This document shows, in pieces, positions 18,446-27,800 of a stretch of DNA of 59,076 nucleotides. The notes beneath the pieces are model-generated. The model made no database searches, was not told where the DNA came from, and worked only from the letters and a program-made list of their open reading frames with translations. Source of the stretch: Gordonia gummivorans (GTDB taxonomy: Bacteria; Actinomycetota; Actinomycetes; Mycobacteriales; Mycobacteriaceae). The DNA is taken from positions 1-59,076 of the forward strand of contig NZ_JAKWBF010000034.1 in NCBI RefSeq assembly GCF_022513585.1. The letters are read 5' to 3'. A program made the position numbers and the translations under genes. Within the stretch, counting starts at the first letter, position 1. Each line of letters opens with the position of its first letter.

Positions 18446-20053
18446 TCACGAACCGCGCAGTTCCCGCCGAAGCATCTTGCCGGTTGCCGTCTTCGGGATC
18501 TCCGCAAGCACCACCACCTCGCGTGGCGCCTTGTACGCCGCCAGCCGCTCGCGCGCGAACTCGATCAGTTCCGGTCCGGTGGCCGACGAACCCGGCCGCA
18601 ACGACACGAACGCCTTCACCGTCTCGCCCCGATAGGCGTCGGGCACTCCGATGACGGCCGCCTCACGAACCGAAGGATGTTCGTAGAGCACATCTTCCAC
18701 CTCGCGCGGCCACACCTTGAAGCCACTCGCGTTGATCTGGTCCTTCTTTCGGTCGACGATGTAGAACCAGCCGTCGCCATCCCGGTACCCGACGTCGCCG
18801 GTGTGCAGCGCGCCATTCGGGAGGGCCGACGCGGTGGCCTCCGGCTTGCGCCAATAGCCGGAAACCACCTGTGGTCCTTCGATCACCAGCTCGCCGACCT
18901 CACCGGTCGGCACCTCGGAACCGGCCTCGCTACATACCCGAACAACCGTGTCGTACACCGGAACACCCACCGACAGCGCCCCGGACTCGTGATCCACGGG
19001 GGCGCTCGCGCCGAACGGCACCGCAAGTGCAGGTGAGGTGGTCTCGGTCAGGCCGTAGATGTTGTGGATGACCGAGCCGAACCTGTCCAAGAACTCCTCG
19101 ACGATACTCGGCGGGATCGGCGCCCCACCGGAGTAGATCTTGGTCAGCGAACCGAGAGCGTCCCTGGATGCGTTGGGTGCGTTCATGATCGCGATGAACA
19201 CCGTGATCGACCCGACCGTGAACGTCGCCCGGTGACGCTCGATGGCCGCCACCGCACCCTCGGGATCGAACCGACACATCAGCACCAACGGGGCACCGGT
19301 CAGCAACGCGACACCCACGTGCCCGACGATGCCGGTGATGTGGAACAGGGGTGCGACACCCAGGATGACGTCGGCGCTGTCGAGTCCGACCCAGTCCCGG
19401 TAGGTCTGGGCGTTGAACACCAGGTTCCGGTGCGTGGTCATCGCACCCTTCGGCGGACCGGTGGTACCCGAGGTATAGGTGAGCAACGCGGTGTCCTCGG
19501 GGCGCGGACGATGGGCCGGAGGGCGTCGACCTCCGTTGTCTCGCAACAGGGCGGCCATACTCTTCGTCGGCGATTCGGCGCACACCGCTGTTGTTTCCGC
19601 CGTCCGGAACTCGGTGTCCGAAGTCGTGATCACCAGCATCACCGGCACGTTCTCGAGTACCCGCGCAGCAACGTCGTCATAGAGCGAGTCGAGCGCGATC
19701 AGTACGCGCGCACCGGAATCGAGCAGGATCTCCTCGAGTTCGCGCGCCTTGTACATGGGATTGGCCGAGACCGCTATGCCGCCGGCCTTCCAGATGCCGA
19801 GTTGAGCGATGACGAACTGCGGAACGTTCTGCATGTACACGACGGCCCGATCCCCGTGCTCGAAACCGGCGTCGAGCAGACCCACCGCGAACGCGTCGCT
19901 GAGTTCGTCGACCTCCCGGACCCTCAACGAGGCATCGAAGTACCGAATGAGGTCGTCCTCCGGACTCCTCGCGACGGTGGCCTCGAACATGTCAAGGGCA
20001 CTGTCGAATTCGATCCGGCGACCCGGTATTGCGGTCACATTCTCAACTGTCAC
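18446..20053 (-). CDS. Acyl-CoA synthetase (AMP-forming ligase)
   Basis: 535 residues of the ANL superfamily. Motifs in order: the P-loop YTSGTTGPPKGAM (near residue 195), YGLTETTS (A5), GALHTGDVGYRDGDGWFYIVDR (A7-A8 hinge) and PKTATGKMLRRELR with the catalytic Lys (A10). It activates a carboxylic acid, probably a fatty or alicyclic acid, to acyl-CoA through an acyl-adenylate. Divergent from a LuxR-type regulator, with 34 bp between start codons, so the two probably share a regulated promoter. The substrate is not visible. Confidence 0.88.
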   Translation of the reverse strand: MTVENVTAIPGRRIEFDSALDMFEATVARSPEDDLIRYFDASLRVREVDELSDAFAVGLLDAGFEHGDRAVVYMQNVPQFVIAQLGIWKAGGIAVSANPMYKARELEEILLDSGARVLIALDSLYDDVAARVLENVPVMLVITTSDTEFRTAETTAVCAESPTKSMAALLRDNGGRRPPAHRPRPEDTALLTYTSGTTGPPKGAMTTHRNLVFNAQTYRDWVGLDSADVILGVAPLFHITGIVGHVGVALLTGAPLVLMCRFDPEGAVAAIERHRATFTVGSITVFIAIMNAPNASRDALGSLTKIYSGGAPIPPSIVEEFLDRFGSVIHNIYGLTETTSPALAVPFGASAPVDHESGALSVGVPVYDTVVRVCSEAGSEVPTGEVGELVIEGPQVVSGYWRKPEATASALPNGALHTGDVGYRDGDGWFYIVDRKKDQINASGFKVWPREVEDVLYEHPSVREAAVIGVPDAYRGETVKAFVSLRPGSSATGPELIEFARERLAAYKAPREVVVLAEIPKTATGKMLRRELRGS

Positions 20054-20087
20054 TATCTGTTACCTCCGCGAGACTAGACTTCATCGG

Positions 20088-20867
20088 GTGTTACCCACCC
20101 GGACCGACGACAACGGCGTCAGCGTGCTCGACGGGCTGCCCGAACGTCACGTCCGCGCCATCCTGCACGTTCTTGAACGCTGTGCGGGCATCGCCGAATC
20201 CGCGGCCTTCCGGACGGCGGTGGTCGAGTCGATCATGTCCTCGTTCGGGATCCGCGACGTGACCTTCTTCTCCGGGACCTCGTTCGACGCGGCGTTCGAC
20301 GACCCCGATCCACTGCTCACCGGCGCCACCGCAGGTCTGCTGGACGAATACCAGGCGCGGTGGCACGACAAGGACATCTTCGCCAGGGCCGACGCGCGAC
20401 GCGCGCTGACCCGCGACGGCTTCGTCCAACTCGACGACTTCGCGACACTGCCTGCGCCGCAACACTCCTACGTCGTCGACTACCTTCTGCCCCACGGGAT
20501 GACGGTCGCGTCGGCGATGCACCTCAAGACGCGCAGCGGCGACGCGCTGGTCGGGATGTTCGACTCCGAACGCATCCTCGACGCCGACGACGTGGTGGCC
20601 GTCCGGTTCCTCGGCCGGCAATTGCAGGCGCACGCCTCCGGTATCGATTTCACTGCGACCGGCGACACCATCGCAGATCTGCTCTCGCCGCGCCAGTTCG
20701 AAGCCGCTCTGCTCATCGCCGAGGGCCTGAGCAACGCCGAGATCGCACAGGTCATGTCGGTGACCGAACAGTCCGTCAAGAAGTACACCAGCCGGATATT
20801 CGCCGCGACCGGCTGCACCAATCGCGCCGGCCTCACCGCACGGCTCCTGCGCGAGATGCGCGCCTGA
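20088..20867 (+). CDS. LuxR-family transcriptional regulator
   Basis: 259 residues with GTG start at 20088 after ACTTCATCGG. The C-terminal LuxR helix-turn-helix is clear: LSPRQFEAALLIAEGLSNAEIAQVMSVTEQSVKKYTSRIF (about residues 196-235). The N-terminal 180 residues resemble a GAF/autoinducer-like sensory domain (TFFSGTSFDAAFDDPDPLL, EYQARWHDKDIFA), with no receiver-domain Asp triad, so it is not a standard two-component regulator. Divergent from the acyl-CoA ligase, its likely target. Upstream in-frame codons are inside the ligase gene and are not used. Confidence 0.78.
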   Translation: MLPTRTDDNGVSVLDGLPERHVRAILHVLERCAGIAESAAFRTAVVESIMSSFGIRDVTFFSGTSFDAAFDDPDPLLTGATAGLLDEYQARWHDKDIFARADARRALTRDGFVQLDDFATLPAPQHSYVVDYLLPHGMTVASAMHLKTRSGDALVGMFDSERILDADDVVAVRFLGRQLQAHASGIDFTATGDTIADLLSPRQFEAALLIAEGLSNAEIAQVMSVTEQSVKKYTSRIFAATGCTNRAGLTARLLREMRA

Positions 20868-20884
20868 CGCCGCTATCGCCCCGA

Positions 20885-21391
20885 TCACGACTGCAGCGAG
20901 TGAAACCCGGAGCGGTAGAACACCAGTGGTGATCGCTCGTCACCCACCGACAGCCCCACCACCTGGCCCACCACCAGGTCGTGGTCGCCGAGACGCTGCA
21001 CCGAATGGATCTCGCAGTCGATGAGGGCCGCAACGTCTTTGACCCAGGGCGTCCCGAATTCGCTGACCGTCCAGTCGATGTCGCCGAACTTGTCGCCACC
21101 CGACCGCGCGAAGGCGCGGCAGGCGTCGACCTGGTGATGGCCGAGGACGTTCGCGCAGAACCTGCCGGTGGCGGCGATCTGCGGGAAGGTCGACGAGGTG
21201 TGCGCCACGAATGCCGCCACCAGCGGCGGGTTGAGCGACACCGAGGTGAAGGATCCGACGGCGAGTCCGAGCGGTGCGTCGTCGTCGGACATCGAGGTGA
21301 GAACTGCGACGCCGGTGCAGAAGCGGCTCAACACCTCTCGGTACTGACGGCCGTCGATCATCGCGGTGTCCTCCGGTGTGGTTGTAATCAT
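20885..21391 (-). CDS. Flavin reductase (HpaC-like) of a two-component monooxygenase
   Basis: 168 residues of the FMN-binding split-barrel reductases. FCTGVAVLTSMSD and GLAVGSFTSVSLNPPLVAAFV are the family signatures, with VNVLGxxQ-like ANVLGHHQ in the middle and a C-terminal SPLVFYRSGFHSL strand. It supplies reduced flavin to the luciferase-like monooxygenase encoded just upstream; its ATG overlaps that gene's TGA by 4 bp (21388-21391), so their amounts are probably coupled. Confidence 0.85.
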   Translation of the reverse strand: MITTTPEDTAMIDGRQYREVLSRFCTGVAVLTSMSDDDAPLGLAVGSFTSVSLNPPLVAAFVAHTSSTFPQIAATGRFCANVLGHHQVDACRAFARSGGDKFGDIDWTVSEFGTPWVKDVAALIDCEIHSVQRLGDHDLVVGQVVGLSVGDERSPLVFYRSGFHSLQS

Positions 21392-22596
21392 GAGGCACCC
21401 TTTCCGGCGAGTTCCGCCTGGTACTTGTTGGTCATGTGCTCGACGGCTTTGCGATGCTCGGCGGCCTGCCCTTCCCGCACCGCTTCGGCCCGCTGCGCTG
21501 CGTCGATCATCGGCTGCGCCTGGCCCTGGAAGAACGGCATCACGTCGAGGGCGAACAGCTCGTAGGACCGCAGTGTCGCAGCGGGATTCGCCCAGTCGTG
21601 TCCCTGGATCAGCAACGTGCCGAAGCCGCCGGACTGATCGACGAGTCGCTGCACCTGCTCACGCGCTTGCTCGGCCGTGCCGATGACACCGATCCCGGAC
21701 GTGTTGATGAAGTCGATCATCTCGGTCTTGTCGGTGCCGCGCACATCCATCTGCGGGAAGGCTGCGACGTGCTGCAAGTAGTTGAACCAGTGCTCGATTC
21801 CGTGCTCCACGTCGCGATAGGCCTGCTCCACCGTCTCGGCGATGTGGAACGGCCCCACGAGACGCCACTGCGAACGGTCGACCTCGTCGCTGCGGCCGGC
21901 CTGCGCGGCGAACTCCTCGAGCATGCCCCAATGATGTTGCAGTGCACTGAATCCGTCGGCCGTCAAGGTCGCCGCGATCGACAGTAGACCGACGCCGTTG
22001 CGGCCGGCGAGCCGGGCACCGGTCGGCGACGCGATCGCCGCGACGGCAACGTCGAACAACGGGTCCGAGTACGGCGCCATCTGGATGCGTGCGTCGTAGA
22101 GCTCGTGCGTGCGCGTCTTGGCGCTGACGGTCTCACCACGCAGCAATCTCATGATGATGTCGGTGTTCTCCGCCAGCAGTTCACGCGTGTCGATCTGCGA
22201 GAGCCCCAACATCGCTGCGTCGGTCGGCAACGATCCCGGGCCGAGCCCGAACATGACTCGGCCGCGAGTCAGGTGATCCAGCATCACCATCCGCTCCGCC
22301 GCCCACAGCGGGTTGTGGTACGACACCGAGGTCACGCCCGTCCCCAACTTGATGCGTGAGGTCCGCTCGCCGGCCGCAGCGATCATGATCTCCGGCGAGG
22401 CATAGATCTCCGAGCCCGCCGAATGGTGCTCACCGAACCACGCCTCGTCGTACCCGAGTTCCTCGAGGCGGGTCACCATCTCGAGGTCACGCTGCAGAAG
22501 CAGGGTCGGATTCTGTCCGGGCTTGTGGATCGGCGCCAGGAACGTACCGAACTTCAGCCTGCCGGTCCCCGATGCCCTTGTTGTCGATGCCACCAT
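21388..22596 (-). CDS. LLM-class flavin-dependent monooxygenase
   Basis: 402 residues of the bacterial luciferase-like family. LKFGTFLAPIHKPGQNPTLL starts the TIM barrel, EELGYDEAWFGEHHSAG carries the conserved WxxEHH, and GTGVTSVSYHNPLWAAERMVMLDHLTRGRVMFGLGPG is the FMN-binding core. It uses FMNH2 from the adjacent reductase and O2 to oxidise an organic substrate (hydroxylation or Baeyer-Villiger type). An AGGAG site precedes the ATG at 22596. It faces the acyl-CoA-dehydrogenase-like gene at 22846 across a 249-bp shared promoter region. Confidence 0.87.
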   Translation of the reverse strand: MVASTTRASGTGRLKFGTFLAPIHKPGQNPTLLLQRDLEMVTRLEELGYDEAWFGEHHSAGSEIYASPEIMIAAAGERTSRIKLGTGVTSVSYHNPLWAAERMVMLDHLTRGRVMFGLGPGSLPTDAAMLGLSQIDTRELLAENTDIIMRLLRGETVSAKTRTHELYDARIQMAPYSDPLFDVAVAAIASPTGARLAGRNGVGLLSIAATLTADGFSALQHHWGMLEEFAAQAGRSDEVDRSQWRLVGPFHIAETVEQAYRDVEHGIEHWFNYLQHVAAFPQMDVRGTDKTEMIDFINTSGIGVIGTAEQAREQVQRLVDQSGGFGTLLIQGHDWANPAATLRSYELFALDVMPFFQGQAQPMIDAAQRAEAVREGQAAEHRKAVEHMTNKYQAELAGKGAS

Positions 22597-22725
22597 GTCG
22601 TTCTCCTTCTCGAGTGGCGCGAGTGGTCTCCGCGCCTGTCGAGCCCCACGCTATGGCGCAGGTCACATCGGCAATAGTCCTCGAAAGTGGTCAGTTTGTC
22701 GCCGGCCAACGGCACCCGTTCTCGC

Positions 22726-22744
22726 GGATCACGTAGTGGACCAC
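22726..22744. promoter_or_regulatory. Candidate regulator site between divergent oxidative operons
   Basis: GGATCACGTA at 22726-22735 runs into GTGGACCAC at 22736-22744, followed by a second CACGTAG. Both words recur upstream of the NTF2-like gene (27710-27719 and 27761-27769). This suggests a common regulator, possibly the large LuxR-type protein at 24.9-27.5 kb. Spacing differs between the two places, so confidence is low. Confidence 0.3.
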
Positions 22745-22845
22745 GTAGCCCTCCCGCTGTGTGCGCTGCGACAACGGCGCAGTGTGACTCACGTCATATC
22801 GGATGCCGACCCCGTGGACGGGCGGCCGAGAAGAGACGAGCAGGC

Positions 22846-24039
22846 ATGACCATCACGACCGCCGACAACCCCGTCGACACCCTCCGCGGTGTCGACTACC
22901 TCGAACGGGCACGGACCGTCGCCGCGCTCATCGAGGAGCAGGCCGACGAGATCGAGCGCACCACCACCATCACCCGACCGGTGGTGGATGCGCTCGCCGA
23001 CGCCGGCCTGTTCTGGATTCTGGTACCGCAGGAGTACGGCGGTGCGGGACTCGACATCGTCAGTGCTTTCAAGGCGATTCAGGAGATCTCCCGCGCAGAC
23101 GGTTCCACCGGATGGGCGTTCATGGCCAACTCGTGCAGCACCGGGGTGGCCGTCGGATTCATGAATCCCGTTGGTGCACAGCGAATCTTCGGCGGACCCG
23201 ACAAGGGCATCACCGCCGGGATGATCGTGCCGGCGGCTACCGGTGTGCGGGTCGACGGCGGGTTCCGGGTGAGCGGCCGATTCCAGTTCGCCAGCGGGTC
23301 CGCCCACGCATCGTGGGTGGGTGCGGGTTTCGTCGTCCACGACGACGCGGGCAACCCGATCATCGGAGCCGACGGACAACCCGACTGCCGGATCACCTGG
23401 CTGCCTCGTGACGAGGTCGAGTTCCTCGGCAACTGGGACGTGATGGGCATGGTCGGCACCGGCTCCTACGACTACCGGGTCGACGATCGCTTTGTGCCCG
23501 ACGACGTCACCTTCGAGACGTTCTCGACAACACCGGTCCGCGATGAGCCGGTGTACGAGCTGGGCCTGCTCGGCATCGGGGTCGGCGGACATGCTCCGGT
23601 CGCATTGGGTCTCGCGCAACGAGCCCTCGAGGAGATCGCCGGGATCGTAGCCACCAAGATGCGGCCGGGTTATGACGGTGCCGTTGGCGATTCGGATCTG
23701 TTCCGACACGACTTCGCCCGCCACGACGCCCTCTTCCGCGCCGCGCAGGCCTACGTCTACGAGGTGTACGGCGACGCGGAGGCCACCGCGGCCGCCGGAT
23801 TGACCATCAGCGACGAGCAGCGCGCCCGCATGCGCCAAGCGGCCACCTGGGCACAGGAGGTGGCCGCCGACGTGGTGATGTTCGCGCACCGCTGGGCCGG
23901 CAGCGCCACCGTTCGCAACCCCAGCGCACTCGGCCGCTGCGTCCGCGACGCCGCCGTCGCCACCCAGCACGCACTCGTCGACCGGATGACGCTCGTCGAG
24001 GCCGCCGCCGCCATCCTGCCCGCCTACCAGCAATCCTGA
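22846..24039 (+). CDS. Acyl-CoA-dehydrogenase-fold flavin monooxygenase
   Basis: 397 residues with the acyl-CoA dehydrogenase fold. N-terminal helices (ADAGLFWILVPQEYGGAGLD), the flavin-contacting segment RFQFASGSAHASW and a C-terminal 'Acyl-CoA_dh_2' domain rather than the usual catalytic-Glu domain point to the HsaA/DszC/HpaB-like group D monooxygenases. It would then take reduced flavin, perhaps from the reductase at 20885. ATG at 22846 is used because the upstream extension overlaps regulatory DNA. It is the first gene of an operon with the SDR, 22 bp apart. Confidence 0.75.
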   Translation: MTITTADNPVDTLRGVDYLERARTVAALIEEQADEIERTTTITRPVVDALADAGLFWILVPQEYGGAGLDIVSAFKAIQEISRADGSTGWAFMANSCSTGVAVGFMNPVGAQRIFGGPDKGITAGMIVPAATGVRVDGGFRVSGRFQFASGSAHASWVGAGFVVHDDAGNPIIGADGQPDCRITWLPRDEVEFLGNWDVMGMVGTGSYDYRVDDRFVPDDVTFETFSTTPVRDEPVYELGLLGIGVGGHAPVALGLAQRALEEIAGIVATKMRPGYDGAVGDSDLFRHDFARHDALFRAAQAYVYEVYGDAEATAAAGLTISDEQRARMRQAATWAQEVAADVVMFAHRWAGSATVRNPSALGRCVRDAAVATQHALVDRMTLVEAAAAILPAYQQS

Positions 24040-24061
24040 ACCGACAGAAGGGAACATCACC

Positions 24062-24898
24062 ATGGGACAACTCGACGGCAAGGTGGCACTGGTCACCGGC
24101 GCAGCCCGCGGACAGGGCCGGTCGCACGCGATCCGGCTCGCCGAGGAGGGCGCCGACATCATCGCCATCGACATCTGCGACACGCTCGACACCACCGACT
24201 ACCGCGGTGCCACACCACAGGACCTCGACGAGACAGCGCGCCACGTCGAGAAGTTCGACCGGCGCGTGTTCACCGCAATCGCCGACGTACGCGACCTGCC
24301 GGCGCTGCATGCAGCGGTATCCGAGGGAATCGCCACGCTGGGCCGCCTCGACACCGTCGTCGCCAATGCGGGCATCTTCTCGTCGGCGCCGCTGCACGAA
24401 CTCACCGAGCAGCAGTGGGACGAGATGATCGGCGTCAACCTCAGCGGTGTGTGGAAGACGTTGCGTGCCACCGTGCCCTACCTGATCGACCAGGGTGACG
24501 GCGGTTCGATCATCCTCATCTCCTCGACGGGCGGCCTGCAGGGGTTCCCGAACTTCGCGCACTACGTCGCCGCGAAGCACGGTGTCACCGGACTGGCGCG
24601 GACCGCGTCGAATGAGTTGGGCGCACACAATATTCGCTGCAACTCGATCCACCCGACATCGGTTCTCACCGACATGATCGACCACGAGGCCATGTACAAA
24701 CTGTTCCGGCCCGACCTCGAACATCCCACGCACGAGGACTTCCGGGAGGCGTGCCAGAGCGGCATGAACGTGCTGCCCACCCCGTGGCTGGAGCCGGTGG
24801 ACATCTCCAACGCGGTCGTGTGGCTGGCCTCCGACGCGGCCCGATACGTGACCGGGATCGCGCTGCCGATCGACGCCGGAGCCCTGTCCAAGGTGTGA
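24062..24898 (+). CDS. Mycofactocin-type short-chain dehydrogenase
   Basis: 278 residues. The N-terminus VALVTGAARGQGRSHAIRLAEEGADIIAIDIC has the exact pattern of mycofactocin-coupled SDRs, including the RGQGRSHA variant of the glycine motif and the inserted region after it. Catalytic Ser and Tyr-x3-Lys are in ISSTGG and YVAAKHG. It should oxidise an alcohol with a non-exchanging NAD cofactor re-oxidised by mycofactocin; no mycofactocin biosynthesis genes are in this window. A GAAGGGAA site precedes ATG. Confidence 0.85.
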   Translation: MGQLDGKVALVTGAARGQGRSHAIRLAEEGADIIAIDICDTLDTTDYRGATPQDLDETARHVEKFDRRVFTAIADVRDLPALHAAVSEGIATLGRLDTVVANAGIFSSAPLHELTEQQWDEMIGVNLSGVWKTLRATVPYLIDQGDGGSIILISSTGGLQGFPNFAHYVAAKHGVTGLARTASNELGAHNIRCNSIHPTSVLTDMIDHEAMYKLFRPDLEHPTHEDFREACQSGMNVLPTPWLEPVDISNAVVWLASDAARYVTGIALPIDAGALSKV

Positions 24899-24911
24899 GC
24901 GGGCGTGCTGT

Positions 24912-27524
24912 TCACCCGGCCGCGTGGTCGACCAGGGCTTCGGCAACCTCGGCACGACGACGCAGGCACAGCTTGTGTAGGACGTGCTCGACATGCCCTT
25001 CCACGGTCCGGGTGGACAGCACCAGTTTCTCCGCGATCTCCCGATTGCTCAGCCCGGACGCGACGAGATCGGCGACCTCACGCTCGCGTGGTGACAACGA
25101 CGCGCTCGGGTCGTCGGCGGCCTCGTGCGCGTCGTGGGCGGCGGGGGTGCCGAACACGTAGTCGTAGAGTTCTGCGGTCGACATCGCTGCGCCACGCGCC
25201 CAGGCGTTGTCGAACTCGGCGTCGGGAACCTGCGCGTGCAGAGTGTCGACTGCTTTACTGCGCAACGAGTTCCAGTGCTCCGAACCGTACAGTTGCTGTC
25301 CGAACGACCCCCACATCGACGACGCCGCACCCAACACCACCACGGCGCGCAGACCGCCGCGCTGTTCGGCGAGCGCCCAGCCGAGCAGGTCGCACATGAG
25401 GGTGGTGCCGACCGGATCGGCGAAGGCCCGGTGCGCACGCAGCGCGTCGTCGGCCAGATCCACCGCCCGGTCGACGTCGCCGGTCAGCAACGCGACCAGA
25501 CCCAGCCCGTAGGTGGCATAGGAGTGGAACCACCATTCGTCGACCGTCTCGGTCTGGGCGAACACCGCGCCGAATACCTCGGCGGCAGCGTCGGTGTCGG
25601 GCAGCGACGACAGCAGCATCCCGCGGTGAATGGCGAGGGTGGCGAGCAGCTCGGACGGGCCCGAGTTGTCGGTGTAGCCCCGCGCGGCGGCGTCCAGATT
25701 GACTCTCGCGGAATCGAAGTCGCCGGCGAAGTAGTCACGCAGTCCGCTGGTGTGGGTGACAAAGGCCCGATTCATCACGTCGTGCTCACGCTCGGCGATG
25801 ACGCCCGCCCGGTGCAGGGTGAATCCGGCGGCGTCGCGGTCGCCCTGGAGGGTCTGTACCAACCCGAGGACACCGAGGATGCGTCCCTTGATGATCGACG
25901 GTACGTCGGGCAGTTCGAGTGCTTGAGTGAGCCACAACCGGTGTTCGCGCACCGAGATTCCGCACGCCCAGAGGAAGCGCCCGGCGCCGAGCGCCTCCGC
26001 CGCTGCACGTCCCCGCCCGTCGTCGGGGTCGTCGAGCGCCGAATGCAGTGCAGCCCTGATATTCCCGCGGTTCTCCTGGACCCGGGCGGCCTTGGCGAGC
26101 TGGTCGGGCCCATACCAGTGTTCGGCGCAGTCGATGATGAGTCGCGCACACCAGTCCAGCAGACGCGTGCTCATCGCCAGGCGCTCGGCGGCAGTGAGTT
26201 TGCCCCAACCGAACTCGCGGATCGACTCCAGCATGCGAAAGCGCACGTGCCGACCGTCGCCGTCGCGCAGCAGGACGGACTTCGCCACCAGGGCAGCAAG
26301 GGAATCGAGAACGACCGACGCGGGCAGCGCGTCGTCCGAGCAGACGTCGACCACCATGTCGAGGTCGAAGCCGTCGGCAAAAGAGGCCACGCGGTTCCAC
26401 AGCAGTTTCTCTGTGCTGCTACAGAGTTCGTAGCTCCACTCGATGGTGGCCTGCAGGCTCCGATGCCGGGGCGTGCGGTCTCGAGAGCCCACCGACAGCA
26501 CCGACAGCCGGCGGTCGAGAAGATCACCCAGATCGTCGACGGACAGCACCGTCAGTCGTGTGCACGCCAGTTCGATCGCAAGGGGCAGACCGTCGAGCCG
26601 TTCGCAGATGCGGCGTACCGCGTCGACGTTGCCGTCATCGAGCACAAAGCCCGACAGGACGGCCTCCGCTCGCCGCGAAAACAGTTCCATCGCATCCGAT
26701 CCCACGCCGTCGTCGGTCTTCAGCGGCGCGAGATGAAAGACATACTCGCCAGGTATCGCCAGATTCTCCCGCGACGTGACCAGGACCCGCACACCCGCGG
26801 CCTCCACCATCAGTCGGGAGACGAGATCGGCCGCCCCGTCGATGACGTGTTCACAATTGTCGAAGACCAGCAGCATGCGGCGGTTCCGGAGATGCGCGAG
26901 GGCGGCATCTTCGGCGGACCTGTCGTGCGTGTCTCGATTCTCGAGTGCCAGACAGTCACACAGTGCCTGTGCGAGCAGCCCTTCATTGCGGACCGCGGCG
27001 AACTCGACGAACCGCACACCGTCCGGAAATGCACGTCGAAACTCCGTGGCGGCCTGCACCGACAACCGCGTCTTGCCGATCCCGCCAGGCCCCACCACCG
27101 AGACCAGCCGGTGGTCACCGAACAGTCGTCGGAGCTCCCGCAGTTCGTTACGGCGTCCGACAAAGCTTGTCGTCGGTTGGGGCAGGCCGGTGGGTACCGT
27201 GTCGCTGCGCGCGCTGGGCGACGGGAGTTCTGCTCGGACCGCGTTCACCTTGCGGGACAGCAACGTGCGCGACCGTTCCCACTGCAGCGCCCGGGAGATC
27301 TCGGCGATGGAGATGCCCGGGTTCTCGAGCAGGATCTCGCGGATACGACGATCGGCGTCGTCGGACACCGAACCCTTGCAGCGGCGGTGATCGTCGGGCG
27401 CAGCAGCCAGCGACAACGCCCTCCGGACGGTGTTGCGCGACATCCCCAGGCGCGCGGCAATGCCCTTGATCGACTCCCCGTCGTCGTGACAGCGGTGGAT
27501 CTGGGCCCATTCGTCGGCGTTCAT
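24912..27524 (-). CDS. Large HTH-ATPase-LuxR transcriptional regulator
   Basis: 870 residues. Order of modules: an N-terminal helix-turn-helix (GIAARLGMSRNTVRRALS, residues about 20-37) as in IS21-type or Trp-repressor-like proteins; a second short helical DNA-binding-like part; an AfsR/NB-ARC-type ATPase with Walker A GPGGIGKT and Walker B LLVFDNCEH; a long helical TPR-like region; and a C-terminal LuxR HTH (LSPREREVADLVASGLSNREIAEKL). The ATG at 27524 has a strong AGGAGGGTG site; the longer reading is not needed. It sits between the oxidative operons and is the likely controller. Confidence 0.83.
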   Translation of the reverse strand: MNADEWAQIHRCHDDGESIKGIAARLGMSRNTVRRALSLAAAPDDHRRCKGSVSDDADRRIREILLENPGISIAEISRALQWERSRTLLSRKVNAVRAELPSPSARSDTVPTGLPQPTTSFVGRRNELRELRRLFGDHRLVSVVGPGGIGKTRLSVQAATEFRRAFPDGVRFVEFAAVRNEGLLAQALCDCLALENRDTHDRSAEDAALAHLRNRRMLLVFDNCEHVIDGAADLVSRLMVEAAGVRVLVTSRENLAIPGEYVFHLAPLKTDDGVGSDAMELFSRRAEAVLSGFVLDDGNVDAVRRICERLDGLPLAIELACTRLTVLSVDDLGDLLDRRLSVLSVGSRDRTPRHRSLQATIEWSYELCSSTEKLLWNRVASFADGFDLDMVVDVCSDDALPASVVLDSLAALVAKSVLLRDGDGRHVRFRMLESIREFGWGKLTAAERLAMSTRLLDWCARLIIDCAEHWYGPDQLAKAARVQENRGNIRAALHSALDDPDDGRGRAAAEALGAGRFLWACGISVREHRLWLTQALELPDVPSIIKGRILGVLGLVQTLQGDRDAAGFTLHRAGVIAEREHDVMNRAFVTHTSGLRDYFAGDFDSARVNLDAAARGYTDNSGPSELLATLAIHRGMLLSSLPDTDAAAEVFGAVFAQTETVDEWWFHSYATYGLGLVALLTGDVDRAVDLADDALRAHRAFADPVGTTLMCDLLGWALAEQRGGLRAVVVLGAASSMWGSFGQQLYGSEHWNSLRSKAVDTLHAQVPDAEFDNAWARGAAMSTAELYDYVFGTPAAHDAHEAADDPSASLSPREREVADLVASGLSNREIAEKLVLSTRTVEGHVEHVLHKLCLRRRAEVAEALVDHAAG

Positions 27525-27800
27525 CACCCTCCTGCTCCGCGATGAGACGCAGATCACTCTGCTTGGTTGCGATCCGGACCGCAACCAGGGGGGTCAACTT
27601 GTGTCACACCGATCCGTCACCCCACGCCAGCTGCCCGCCCCCTCGCACCGAAGATCGACTCTGAACTGGGAAAATAGGAGCACAGCACGGCAAGCGGCGA
27701 GTCCGTACGGGATCACGTAATCGGACGGTTATCCTCTGCCGCCGAGCACGACAAAGTGAGGTGGACCACATCGAAAGACACCCCACCGAGGGGACCGCTC
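27525..27800. promoter_or_regulatory. Divergent promoter region, regulator / NTF2-like operon
   Basis: 276 bp without a gene. Contains GGATCACGTA (27710-27719) and GTGGACCAC (27761-27769), both also found in the 22.6-22.8 kb divergent region, and a loose inverted pair GTCCG...CGGAC around 27701-27726. A clear GAGGGG ribosome site ends the region before ATG 27801. I see no RNA gene or terminator hairpin in it. Confidence 0.35.

Noticed and set aside
25125..27545. 806-residue open frame on the plus strand
   Set aside because: It is the exact antisense of the large LuxR-type regulator, lacks recognisable motifs and has the Arg/His/Gln-rich composition typical of antisense frames in high-GC genes.
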